Shown piece after piece: positions 1 through 10,680 of a stretch of 64,000 nucleotides of DNA. The first letter of the stretch is position 1; each line of letters opens with the position of its first letter. The stretch lies in the NCBI GenBank assembly GCA_022495005.1, contig JAGYXB010001325.1:1-64000 (forward strand), given 5' to 3'. The notes below the pieces were generated by a model. It was not told the DNA's origin. It saw only the letters and a program-made list of their open reading frames with translations, and ran no database searches. The stretch is from Rhyacophila brunnea. Its lineage: Eukaryota > Arthropoda > Insecta > Trichoptera > Rhyacophilidae. A program made the translations under genes and the position numbers.

Positions 1-950
1 GTTATAATGGTAGGCATGGGTAGGCACCTACTTACAGTGTAGGTCTTGAAAACATTATCATAAAATACTTTCATGAATTTTTCATTTTTATGGTAAAATT
101 ATTAATTTATACTTGACAATATTTTAAACTAGGGGTGGGGACATCGGATTTTGCAATAAATACAATTTTTCTTATTCTTTTATTTTTATTAATAAGTAGG
201 CCAATTATGACTGAGCCGTAACGTTTCGGCTAATAATTTCATGTGTCTCGTGCTCGAATCCCAGATAAGACAAAAAAATCACATTATTTTTCAATGTGTG
301 TATGGAATGGGTTGAGCGTTGAGTATTTGATTTATTTTTTTCTGTAAACATCGCCGGTAAATATGGATTTGACTGATTACATTCATTTAAAAACTGCGAT
401 CACGTGTTGCTGAAATTTATTGGTTTTGTGTTAAATATAAAGTTACCGGTAATTATTTTTAGTTATTTTAGTAGAACATATTATTTTTTTATTATTTATT
501 AAGGAAACAAACAGTTACATTTTGATTTGAAAAATATGTTTAAAAATAGAAAAGTTATTGCAACTAGCAAAGTTTCCATATTATATTACTTATGTTTATT
601 TGTAGATACTTCTGTTTTTTCCCAATTAATTTTGGTATACTGGTATTAATAATAGTATTTTTATTCTGCATTGCAATCCCTAGTTGAATATACTTACTTT
701 GAAAACACTTTTGGGAAATAAATAACCACTAAAAAAGTCTTCGGAAAAAATACAGTACTCAGCCCACGTGCTCTGCCTACTAAGCTATACGTATCTATCT
801 AATTGTGACAAAGATACTTAGTGTTTTTACAATATTCTCTGAAGTGCTTTCAAAATTGCGTTGCTTATTGGCGGCAATCGGCTTTTTGCATTTTAAATCA
901 AAAATTTTATTCAACGAATAAAAAAATAGTTTATAAAAATATATACCTAC
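1..950. other. AT-rich stretch, no gene seen
   Basis: No coding region is recognisable. A short tRNA-like B-box sequence (gctcgaatccc near 253) followed by A/T runs suggests a decayed SINE, but I see no matching A box or target duplication. The 61-codon open frame at 821-1006 runs into the adjacent inverted-repeat element and is not supported as a gene. Confidence 0.5.
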
Positions 951-1547
951 CAGTGGCGAAGGGTGGAGGTAGGCTGTTAAGATTCGCTATAAATAGTGCA
1001 CATTAAACTTTTTTAGTCATATTTATTTGATTTTATTGAACTAAGACTACAATTTACAGATGGTGTTAGTTAGTTTTTAAAAATCAATTAAACCCAGCCT
1101 AAACGAAACCATAATAGTTTTGGTCTAATTTGGGTAATACAACAAAATTGTGCACACTTTTTCATTCATAGTTATTTGTTTTCATTGGATTAAAAATACA
1201 TATTACACATATTGTTGGTTAATTTTTTTAATTCATTAAGCCCTGCCTAAACCAAACTATAATAAAATAAAAAATATTATTCTAATTATAAAATATTCAA
1301 AGTTATGTATGATTTAATTGCATAATTTTAGATATTTTATAGATAGACATGTATTTTTTGACTATTATCTATTATGGCTTAGTTTCTCAGGGTTTAATTT
1401 TAAAATTCAATTGAATTTTAAAAACTAACTAACACTGTCTGTAAATTGTAGTCTTATTGCAATGAAAACAAATATGTATGTCTGAAAAAGTTTAATGTGC
1501 ACTGTTTATGGCGGATCTTAACAGCCTACCTCCATCCTTCGCCACTG
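951..1547. repeat. MITE family A, full copy 1
   Basis: Non-autonomous inverted-repeat element. The left end reads CAGTGGCGAAGGGTGGAGGT and the right end is its near reverse complement, with the inverted similarity continuing inward for well over 100 bases (lacking coding capacity in between). Related copies occur at 3102-3889, 32895-33283, 49419-49566 and 55049-55082. No target-site duplication is obvious, so the superfamily is not assigned. Confidence 0.8.
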
Positions 1548-2427
1548 ATACGTACTTAGGTATATCAAAATATACAACTTAATTGTCTTAATTGGCATAC
1601 AATTTAATTGTATTTTTTATATAAAAAGACCCGTTCGTATCAATATTAGGCATTAACGTTTACGAGTATATTAAAAATACGTTTTGTTCGGATAATGTTT
1701 GAATAGGTATTGTCCAATATGTGCTTTCTATATGTTTTGTGTTACGTGCCGTATTCAAAGCGTTCACGGTAAAACACATCAACCACAAAATGCGGTCCAT
1801 AATACCGGAAAAATACGACTGTAAGTTCGCAAACAGCTATTATTGTTTGAAAAAATGCCAGTGTGCCATCAGCGATCCTGTTTTTCATGTCGGTACAGAT
1901 GTGGGGTTCGACTGTGGTATCCATGGTGTGGTGGATGATGATGAAGACGTCGAAGATGTATGCAGGAGCGAGTTTTATTATGTGTAACGGTTAGTACAAC
2001 AGTATGTTACAGTAGTTATGTTACAATACTTATGATACGAGTCCGACGTCCGCATCTCGGTACAATGAGATGTTGTGCATGACTATACGGAGAATGCGAT
2101 TCTAACAGCCCGGGAACTTATATTCGAGTGACATCTCGATGAAATATTATTCGCATATTTATACCGTCAAAATAATATACTTTTCATTATAACTTAGTAA
2201 ATTTGCGTCAATGGGCATCCGAGTAGCAGTATATAATAATAGTAGTAGTACAGTAGTAGTATAAAATATGGATATCACGGAAATAACAATAAAACAATAT
2301 TTACTGATTTTACTATAATTCGACACTACGAAAATTAATGAATAATTTACAATTGCGCTACAGTAATTATTTTCGCCGATCCATAATTTGCTTACAGCTA
2401 CACAGATCTCGTTTTGTGTGTCTCGAC
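1548..2427. other. Less AT-rich stretch with unassigned open frame
   Basis: An 88-codon open frame at 1721-1987 (+) and an overlapping 60-codon frame at 1742-1924 (-) lie in a stretch richer in CpG than its surroundings. The + frame ends in an acidic run derived from a GATGATGAAGACG-type repeat. I recognise no domain. It could be a first exon or promoter of an unrelated transcript, or an old repeat. Confidence 0.25.
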
Positions 2428-2430
2428 TAA

Positions 2431-2771
2431 GGCCCGTTTCAGACGGGACACTGGTGTTGCGCTCGTATATAATAAGGAGGCCTTTGTATTCGAATAAAGG
2501 GGTCTTTGTGTTATTTTTATGAACGCCTCAGATATAATAAGTCAACGCGTGTCCGGTACACGTTTCCGTCAGCCACTACATTCTCAAGCCGCCGATACAC
2601 TTGTTTTTATTACCGCAGCCAGTTTTATATTCTAATTTATAACGCGAAATTATGCGTTGACTCATTAGATCTGGGGCGTTCATAAATATAATACAAAGGC
2701 CCGTTTATTCGAATACAAAGGCCTCCTTATTATATACGAGCGCGTCACCGGTGTCCCGTCTGAAACGGGCC
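2431..2771. repeat. Long-TIR foldback MITE, Harbinger-like
   Basis: A 341-bp element with terminal inverted repeats about 100 bases long, beginning GGCCCGTTTCAGACGGGACA and ending with the reverse complement. It is flanked on both sides by TAA, the 3-bp TWA duplication typical of PIF/Harbinger elements. There is no transposase coding sequence. Assignment to Harbinger rests only on the duplication and remains tentative. Confidence 0.75.
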
Positions 2772-3101
2772 TAAGCGATTTGCAATAGGTATTCTAGCCT
2801 TACACTTCACTCATTGCTTACACAGAAAATACACCCAGCATACATATTTGAAGTCCCACAGCATGGCGCAAATCTCAACAATATGCTCAGTAGATACGGC
2901 TGCTCCGAATGTGGATGAGAGTAAAAAGATGAATAATAAGCATACAAAATAACAGATTGTGGAGTTATCTACTTTACAGTGATATAAAACCACTGGTACC
3001 TAAGTACTGGCGGACACGGAAGAATTTGTAGCTTACTGTTAGGTGAGCACAACCACCAATAGTTGCCACATGTAGCAGCTATTAGAGGTGTGTCTGGACA
3101 T

Positions 3102-3889
3102 GCCGTGGTGAAGGGTGGAGGTAGGCTGTGGAGATTCGACATAAATAATGCACACAAAACTTTGTCAGGCATACTTATTTGTTTTCATTGAGCTAAGAAT
3201 ATAAATTAATTGTAGATGGTGTAGATTAGTTTTTAAAATTTAATTATACCCTGCCCAAACCAAACTTTACCAAATAAAAGATAATACTATGCCATTAAAT
3301 CATACGTAATTAAAAATATTTTATAGATATAAGAATATTTTTTATTTATTAAGGTTTGGTTAGACAGGGCTTAATTTAATTTTAAAAACTAACCAATACC
3401 ATCTCGACAGTGTTTAGGAAAAAGGGCGTAACCCTTACAGAACAAATTTTACAAGAGAGACAAAAACGTTTTTTGAATGATTTTGGTTCAATATTTTTAA
3501 AAAATAGTCACAGACATTGGGTGCAAGATAAATATTGATAATTTGGTGTAATATATTTTCGATCTAATAAAAATTAAAGAAATTATTACAGAAAATTCAT
3601 TTAAATTGAGGGTAAATGCTTTTTTTCTTAAATCAAAACTTAATTAAAGATCAATTAAAACCTGAATATAGATAATAATTCGGCATTTGCGGCTTACTTA
3701 TTTTTAACAGAACGTGTATTTAGTTGTATACATTGTTAATATCTAATAAAAGCACTTTTCGAAAAATCGAGGGTTACGCCCTTTTTCCTAAACTCTTTTA
3801 CACACACACCAAATGCAATTCGTTATCTTAGTTCAATGAAAACAAATAAGTATGATTGACAAAGTTTAGTCAGATCTCCAAAGCCACTG
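3102..3889. repeat. MITE family A, copy 2 carrying a nested MITE
   Basis: Left end (gtggtgaagggtggaggtag) and right end (ctccaaagccactgg) match family A seen at 951-1547. The internal arms match too, but the right arm is split by a second inverted-repeat element at 3412-3793, showing that this copy is older than its guest. Confidence 0.75.
3412..3793. repeat. Nested MITE with GTTTAGG ends
   Basis: A 382-bp insert inside MITE A copy 2. Its ends are an inverted repeat of about 24 bases starting GTTTAGGAAAAAGGGCGTAA. Its interior is AT-rich and non-coding. Flanks match the uninterrupted family A arm on both sides apart from a few bases. Confidence 0.75.
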
Positions 3890-5043
3890 GGACATGAGGT
3901 ATGTATACATGACATGTGTGGGATGACATCAACAAGCGGTCAAAGCCACGAGGCATAGCAAGATAGTGTGCGAAGGTCTCACATATAAGCTGGGGGGCGT
4001 AGGCATCCACAACGAGACCCTTGTATGCGATATGGGCTATGCAAAGGTTAAGACAGTAAATATTTTTAGAAAGTTCAATATGAAACGGATGGTTACCATC
4101 AATAGCAGCCTCATGTGCTTGTGTCTGCGTCTGGTCTAAGACGCAAAGCCCCAGGAGAGGCAGGCCCAAATCAGCGGGATGACGGTGGGTGAATTAATTA
4201 TGCGAACGGCGTGACCGCTTAACCAAAATATAATGTGACCTAATACAATGCTCACCACTTACAATGCTCGATTTATCGATCTAAATTTTCACCAATTAAT
4301 CTTCTTAGAATGTTTCCAGATATAAATAATATTGTTGACAATCTATTTTCCGAGATAATGAAAAGCAAAAATTTCACTAATTCGTCACTAAAATGGGGTA
4401 GAGCGGTGTCGACTTTTTGTGTACGTTGAGCAATGCATCATAAGCCTCCTTCTGTGGTTTCTCTGCCTAATGGGCAATTGACGAGTTCACTAAGTTAGGT
4501 GGAACTATTTGTCAAGGAATAGCTAATAGTCGATATGAGCGAGCTGAACTAAATGAGTCTATCATCATGCTAGTGGTGCATCATATTAGTGGTCTAATGA
4601 AATTCTACCAAAAACCACGATTCAAATATACGCAATAATATTATTTTGAATACTGATTTAATTGAAATTGGAACTATATATTTATATCGCATTAAACAGT
4701 CGGATTGGTGGCCTCTGAAATTAACTTCGGTCATTGAAAAAGTTATCAACTCACAATGGACTAAAAGGAGGGTTAAGGAAAGGTCCAGATAAATGGTCCA
4801 GTGTCGTGCTGTAGAAATAATTAGGTAATTGTGTCGGACGAAAATGTATTTATCATTTCCGCGATGTTTATTACGCTCCTACTTACTAATGTTAGGTACT
4901 CGGGCCGCAGTGTCGGGTTGGGTCCATATACTACGATTCACTGAGTGATCTCAGTGGAGTAATAAAATTAAATGCATAAAAGCAAAAACCGTTAAGTCCA
5001 CATTTTGTTAAAATCGAACAAAGAATACCACAATATGTAATGA
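3890..5043. other. Intergenic or intronic stretch, unassigned open frame
   Basis: A 99-codon open frame on the minus strand (3870-4169) has reasonably balanced composition and residues such as HEAAIDGNHPFHIELSKNIY, but I recognise no family and it begins within the MITE edge. The rest of the stretch shows no coding signal. It could be a transposon remnant. Confidence 0.3.
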
Positions 5044-5045
5044 TA

Positions 5046-6343
5046 CGAGGGTGGGTCAATAATTCCTTAGAAAAAAGCATTAAAACAGGTTTTATTTTTG
5101 TATTTTTTTTTATTTCTCAACATAATTCCTTGGAGCTCAATACACTTGGTTAGACGTTTCTCATTTTTTTTAAACCGTCAGAAAAATAAGTTTTCGGAAG
5201 GTCCTCAAAATAAGCATTTGTCCGATCGATGACTTCTTCATTTGAAAAAAAACGCTGTCCACTTAGCCATTTTTTTAAGTTTGGGAAAAGGAAAAAGTCA
5301 CTGGGGCTAAATCTGGCGAATACGGTGGGTGGTCGACCAATTCGAACTTCAATTCTTCAATTTTAGCCATTGATCGTAAACATGTGTGAACACGGGCATT
5401 GTCCTGATGAAAGAGGATTTTTTTCCCGTTTAAATGAGGCCGTTTTTCTTCAATTTTGTTTTTTAGCTGGTCCAATAAAGATGCATAATAATCCCCTGTT
5501 ATTGTTTTTACTTTTTCCAAATAGTCAACGAAAATAATTTCACGTGCATCCTAAAATACAGTAGCCATAACCTTACTGTGCTGATTTTACGGTTTTCGCC
5601 TTCTTTGGACATGATTTGCCTTCGCAATCCACTGCTTTGACTGTTCTTTCGTCTCGGGAGTATAGTGGTGTATCCATGTTTCATCTACAGTCACAAAGCG
5701 ACGAAAAAATTCATCCGGATTGCGTTGCATGAGCGACAACAGGGCATTAGAGGCCACCACCCTACTGCGTTTATTGTCGACTGTGAGCAAACGCGGCACC
5801 CATCTTGCAGAAATATTTTTCATGCCCAATTTGTCATGTAAAATAGAAATGACGCTACCTTTTGAGATCCCTGTAACCTCAATTATCTCACTCAACCTTA
5901 ATCTTCGGTCACTTAACACCATATCGTGGATTTTATTGATCATTTCTGGTGTAGTCACTTCTACAGGACGTCCTGAGCGTGGTTTATCCTTTGTTGATGT
6001 ACGACCACGTTTAAATTCATTTAACCAGTTATAAATAGTTGCAAGTGAAGGAGCAGATATGCTGTGAACTAAATCCAACTCATTTTTTATTTCCTTTGCT
6101 GTTAACCCTTTTATATTAAAATGTTTAATAACAACTCTAAACTCAATTTTCTCCATTTTCCATTTTTCCATTTTCCACAAGCAATTTTTTTTAAAATGTA
6201 CGAGAAACACACAACAACCCGACCAATCTGATTGAAACTTCGCAGCATACTGAATCGGTAGTGCTGCTGCATGAAAACAAACCGCTTACAGTACTAGTCG
6301 CGCCACCTGTCGGCTTTTCTAAGGACTTATTGACCCACCCTCG
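5046..6343 (-). mobile_element. mariner transposon, complete ends, inactive
   Basis: A 1298-bp Tc1/mariner superfamily element. It is bounded by TA dinucleotides (5044-5045, 6344-6345). The inverted ends of about 28 bp start CGAGGGTGGGTCAATAA and differ by a single base in that core. Size and structure are typical of mariner. The transposase is on the minus strand and broken (see 5070-6210). Confidence 0.95.
5070..6210 (-). pseudogene. mariner transposase, frameshifted
   Basis: Decayed DDD transposase that would cut and paste the flanking inverted repeats. The N-terminal part (6210 to 5587) has two helix-turn-helix regions, the GRP linker (RSGRPVEVT) and WVPRLLT. The first catalytic Asp is in VTVDETWIHHYTPE, the second in LFHQDNARVHT, and the third would follow HPPYSPDLAP. 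The frame is lost near 5560-5586, where a TAG also replaces the Trp codon expected in VFWD. A one-base loss just before the third Asp near 5300 shifts the frame again. Beyond it the expected C-terminal residues continue in another frame to about 5070. The element therefore cannot make enzyme as it stands. Confidence 0.9.
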
Positions 6344-6345
6344 TA

Positions 6346-8035
6346 TTAACTTACAAAAAACCGATAAAAGCGTACGAAAAAAAACAACATTCTTAATGAC
6401 ATGCAGAAACCGATAAATTAAATAGTTACAGATAAATACCGATATGTCCAGTTTTATTTGCATAATATATTTATTGGAATAAAAAATAAACTGTCGTTAA
6501 AACTAATAATTTAAGCGTGAAACACAAAAGCGTCGTTTAATACTATCATTTCTAAGTGGACATATTATAGGTCTCACATTATCAACGTCGCATTGGAGTT
6601 TTTACAGTTAAATCCAAACATATTTTAGTGAGTAATATTGGTTAAATCTAACAAAAATATGTAGATAAGTACCTAAATATTCTATGTATATGTTCATACA
6701 ATATGATATGTAACTTTCAAAACCCGCCAAAAGTATACAAAAACCTATTTATCGTCTCAGTGTCATGCAGAAATTTATTGATTAATAATAAAAATGATTC
6801 AATGAGATGCTTATTAAAGCATGTATTATTACTAGTGTGGTCACGATCCTCAACCACGAAGGAACGGCCGGGAAGAGATATTTATTGCATTAAAGGATTT
6901 TTTTATTTGTGAATAAAAACGGGCATTTGACTATAATTCGAAATACAATAAAAAAAACTAATGTTCAAATCATCATAAATGCTTAAAACACAAACACGTC
7001 GTTTTCCTCAAATATTATGTTGTGGACTTATCGGTTTTTGAAAATATACTTCTCTATTATAAGTAAACATTTTCAGCGCTACAAACGAAAAACACACATT
7101 TCTTTTTTTAAACTTCTATCTCTTTAACCGATCTATATTAATTATGTGGTTATTCTGGTTGTGTTCTATCGATTAGTATTTGAGAATCAATTATTTATTG
7201 ATTATCCGTTACTATGTTCGTTGAAGGAATGAGAATTTGCGTCCGGATACCTTTGGCAAAACGACCTATACTTAATTTTTACCAGCTACCCGAATCTACT
7301 GCGCAATTATTCAAGGGCTGTGTTTTCTGACATTTTTCTTGGCCGAGCCTTGAGAGGGTGTCTAATTAAATTTTTGGAGGGAATTTTGGTTGTGAATTTT
7401 AATTATTTTTGTTATGAAGATTTTGCATCAAAATTTGTCAAGTGGATGCATAGTTTAGGCCGAAAATAGCCACAAGATTAATTATTTTGTCGCTGACCAT
7501 TAATAAAAGTTATTAATAAATAATTTGTTTAAATAATTGTTTACCATAATTGACTAATATTTGTCGTGACTTAAAATATAGACACACAGAAAGAAATGAC
7601 GAAGAATTTAATATTATTATCTCTTAGGTACTTTATAATAATAAATTTATAATATTATCCTATTAATATAATAATATAAAGGTAGGGAGGGATACATGTT
7701 AGGCATTACGTACATTCATCAAAAGGTAGGGAGTATTAATACTAAAGTATTGGAAATAATATTATAAAGTGTAAAGACTTTAGGGCGAGCGAGAGCCTGC
7801 TGGATCAGAGATAATAAAGTTTAGTTAAGTGTGGTCATTAGACAGTAGCAACATTTATTGCGACAAAATGTGACCGTAACAGCATTTGCGACACTAATTG
7901 GACTCAGACAAGGAAATATACTGGCCTCATTGTTATTCAACCTTAAAATATGAATCTGTTCCTGATTGTTATAATATGTAGATGTTTATTGTTTTAAGTG
8001 GATTATAAAATATAAAGTCGAGATATTATATAAAT
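6346..8035. other. Non-coding stretch with dispersed repeat segments
   Basis: Two segments here, near 6510-6560 and 6975-7045, share wording (GAAACACAAA-CGTCGTTT and TTGTGGAC-TRTCGGTTTT) with 34825-34905, so a dispersed repeat is present. AAAAACCGATAA near 6356 and its inverse near 7030 may be its ends. No gene is recognisable. Confidence 0.4.
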
Positions 8036-8315
8036 GTGTCGCTAAATTTAAAAACCCGCTATAACACTTTTTTGAAATAATTAAGACATATTATATATCT
8101 ACGGATTCGTTATTAAAATCTCTACACGAAAATTGTATCGGCACTACCAAAACCCACTACGATTGACTGTTATTTATGAAACAATATCAATGTGTCTATC
8201 AATTCCCGCTATAACACTACTGTAACATTCAAAAACCTTTTTAGTCCAAAAAGTTTTATTGATTTTCTCAAAATAATGCAAAGGTGTTATAGCGGGTTTT
8301 GAAATTTAGCGCCAC
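8036..8315. repeat. MITE, GTGKCGCTAAATTT ends
   Basis: A 280-bp inverted-repeat element. The left end is GTGTCGCTAAATTTAAAAAC and the right end is the inverse of GTGGCGCTAAATTTCAAAAC, and CCCGCTATAACAC appears near both ends and once inside. It is non-coding. The superfamily is not assigned. Confidence 0.75.
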
Positions 8316-8739
8316 AAATATTCTTCGATTGAGAAAAAAAGAAGCACCTACCTACATGTAATTGATCTGTCTAACGAGAGTATAAAACATACTTTGTATA
8401 GGAATGGAACTGGTGAAGGTTTTGATATCAATAAAGCATAAAGATCATTACTCGAGTGATAAATATTTTATTAGTGAATCCTAGTTCAATTTATGAATTC
8501 TCATCTTTGCAGTTGTTTCGTTAGTGGGTAGGATAACAACTTATTAATTTTGCTCAAAACTCAAGGTCAAACGGTTAATAATGATAGGTAGTTGAATCTG
8601 TTTTCATAAAAAGATTTGAGAAACTGTGTGGTGAACAATTGGTTCTCTCATCACACTAAATGTTTTTTTAGGACGCAGTGAAATCCAATATGGTAAATCT
8701 TACTTTGAATCAAACACACGTTGAAAAAATAGTGATTTT

Positions 8740-9180
8740 TTCCAGATGCAAAGGTCGAGTCTGCGGTTATATGTATATTATACGTAAAACATTTCACCGT
8801 GGCACAGTTCGCCGTGAGCTTTCTTACCGTAAAGAAATGATCGTGTATTGTGTCTCCAATTTTCTTAGATTCAATATGAACATTAATTCAATTTTCATAT
8901 CTGATTTTGGCAAAATATTTGAATTCAAGAATGAAAACGTAACCTCACAAATAATCAAGTATATCGGTTATTTTCAAAATCTGTTTGCTGCTGGTTTTCT
9001 GTAAAGTTTAAACCGACAAGAACCGTGTTTTATTTAGACATGAATTTTATGTCAGTACTATACGACCCAAATAGGTTGGGCGGTCATTAAATATACGGCC
9101 ATATATTTCCGATACAACATTTTACGGTGAAGTGTGATACGGCGAACTGTAAACGTACAAGTTTCCGGACACGCGAACCC
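8740..9180 (+). repeat. Repeat family X, copy 1
   Basis: Dispersed repeat with partial inverted ends (CACAGTTCGCCGTGAG on the left, CGGCGAACTGT on the right). It shares a conserved core (AACCGACAAGAACC, TTTATTTAGACATGAATTT) with 43425-43745, with the minus strand of 62781-63520, and its ends with 48309-48650. The 108-codon frame at 8678-9004 falls inside it and is not credible as a gene. Confidence 0.65.
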
Positions 9181-9544
9181 GCATTTATGGTCTCCGAGAC
9201 GGGCTCCGCCAACAACGTTACCGTGCGGAATTTATGAGAAGTAAAATATTATTTAAAATGATAATTAGTGCAGGTTTTATTGTCTATTATAATAATTTCA
9301 TTGTTCGCAGTAAAGTAAAATGGAATGGAAAGCAGTAAAAAAACAGAAAATCTCCATTAATTGCTGTAATACTTGATACATTTTTGAACACGAGACCCAG
9401 TTCCGTACACTTTGTTGACAACGTTAATAAATCCATTTGGATTTACGGTTCTACGCCTACTTTATAGCCGAGGGACGATAACTCTACTAATCGACGGCGT
9501 CGTGAACAAATGCACTAACCAACGTAAGTAACCCATTTCTTTTT
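9181..9544. other. No gene seen
   Basis: About 360 bases with no recognisable coding or repeat structure apart from the right edge of family X. Confidence 0.4.
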
Positions 9545-10048
9545 GAAGTTATACTTCTTTAGGCGCGTTTGTAAAATCAGATCAGAGTGTATTTTTGGCG
9601 TATGACATGTAACACATAATTTATTTTTTCACACGAAAAAAAACGCACCCGATTGGATTCGAACCACCGGTTCGGTTATCAGCCGAACGCACTACCATTA
9701 CGCCACAGTATGATACTCCAATCGTGACGATTATATAGTATAATATTATAGTTTAGAATTGTTCCGTTGCCTAGGCAGCGAATTTATTATTGTCGGCCAT
9801 TTGCAATTCCGTTAACAAACTATTAAACGTCATAGTGGCAGTTGTTACTTTAAAAATAAAAACAACGATAAAAATAATTATATAATTTAGTTATTTAGTT
9901 AAAGTGTATAGAAATAAACCAACGGCGTTCCAATAAGCGGTCCTTTCGCTTGAGTGTGTAATTTAACAAGATAATTAAGAGCTAGTCGAAGAATCTAGTT
10001 TATCAAAAGTTTTGTTTTTGTTTTGTTACGCCAAAGAAGTATAACTTC
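9545..10048. repeat. MITE with GAAGTTATACTTCTTT ends
   Basis: A 504-bp element whose inverted ends GAAGTTATACTTCTTT(A)GGCG are each themselves partly palindromic. It contains a tRNA-like segment near its left end (9640-9712). No transposase is present. Confidence 0.65.
9640..9712 (-). ncRNA. tRNA-like segment (tRNA-derived, probably not functional)
   Basis: Read on the minus strand, it has an A-box-like TGGCGTAATGG, a five-pair anticodon stem TTCGG/CCGAA around the seven-base loop CTGATAA (anticodon GAT), and a perfect B box GGTTCGAATCC. It is followed by a run of T that could end RNA polymerase III transcription. The acceptor arms do not pair and the T stem is imperfect, so I call it a tRNA relic or SINE head, not a working tRNA-Ile. 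Confidence 0.5.
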
Positions 10049-10157
10049 TAACGCACGTACATAAGTACACATACCGATTTTTTTTTAGAATTTTTAATGT
10101 CAAAATAAATTATATTTTCTATTAATTATTATCAGTCATATAATGATATTCATGGGT

Positions 10158-10680
10158 ATAACTGCCTACGCTGCTAGCGTTTGGTGTACGCATATCAACA
10201 AAGGTGTCAAAATTAGCACAGTGCGTTGTTATCTACCACAAAGGCTATCTATCACATAGGCCTACCGCACAACTCCCATGGACGCGAAGTCGACAATACG
10301 TCTTACGACGCTGGATGCGGTATCGAAGACCTGCCAGCGAAAGTGGAATGTTTTTTTATCAAGGTAAGGCACACATATTTTGTTCTTTCCGAATATATAA
10401 TGGCGACTGGAGATAAACGAATTGTCTCCTGTCCACTACACCAGTTAATTTTTAACAGGCCATGGTGGATTCACTGCCAAACTCTATGAGTTTGGACTTA
10501 TTACCCGGCCAATATGTCCATATGGCGGAGAACTACAGGGTGCAAACCACATCCTTGGGAATGTACGAGAATATTGTGAACCAAGAGGAAAGATATGCTT
10601 AAATCGGTCCAGCCAGCTGTTGGGCCCATCGGGCCATCCGACCTGGTCGCCACAAAGGCTAATTATATTGGGTAAATAAA
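10158..10680 (+). pseudogene. LINE fragment, R1/Jockey-like RT C-terminal region
   Basis: Degraded non-LTR retrotransposon ORF2 end. One frame reads ITAYAASVW and AYRTTPMDA, matching the region after the fingers and palm of R1/Jockey-type reverse transcriptases. After stops and shifts, FLTGHGGFTAKLYEFGLI and PICPYGGELQGANHIL follow. This is the characteristic HG.F...L..FGL...CPYCG..(E)..HI C-terminal zinc-knuckle-like region. Several stop codons interrupt it. Only the 3' end of the element survives, as usual for 5'-truncated LINE copies. Confidence 0.75.

Noticed and set aside
1721..1987. Protein-coding gene
   Set aside because: An open frame with an overlapping frame on the other strand, no domain, no clear splice partners and acidic run from simple repeat.
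9640..9712. Working tRNA-Ile (anticodon GAT)
   Set aside because: The anticodon arm and B box look good but the acceptor arms do not pair and the T stem has mismatches; it lies inside a repeat element.
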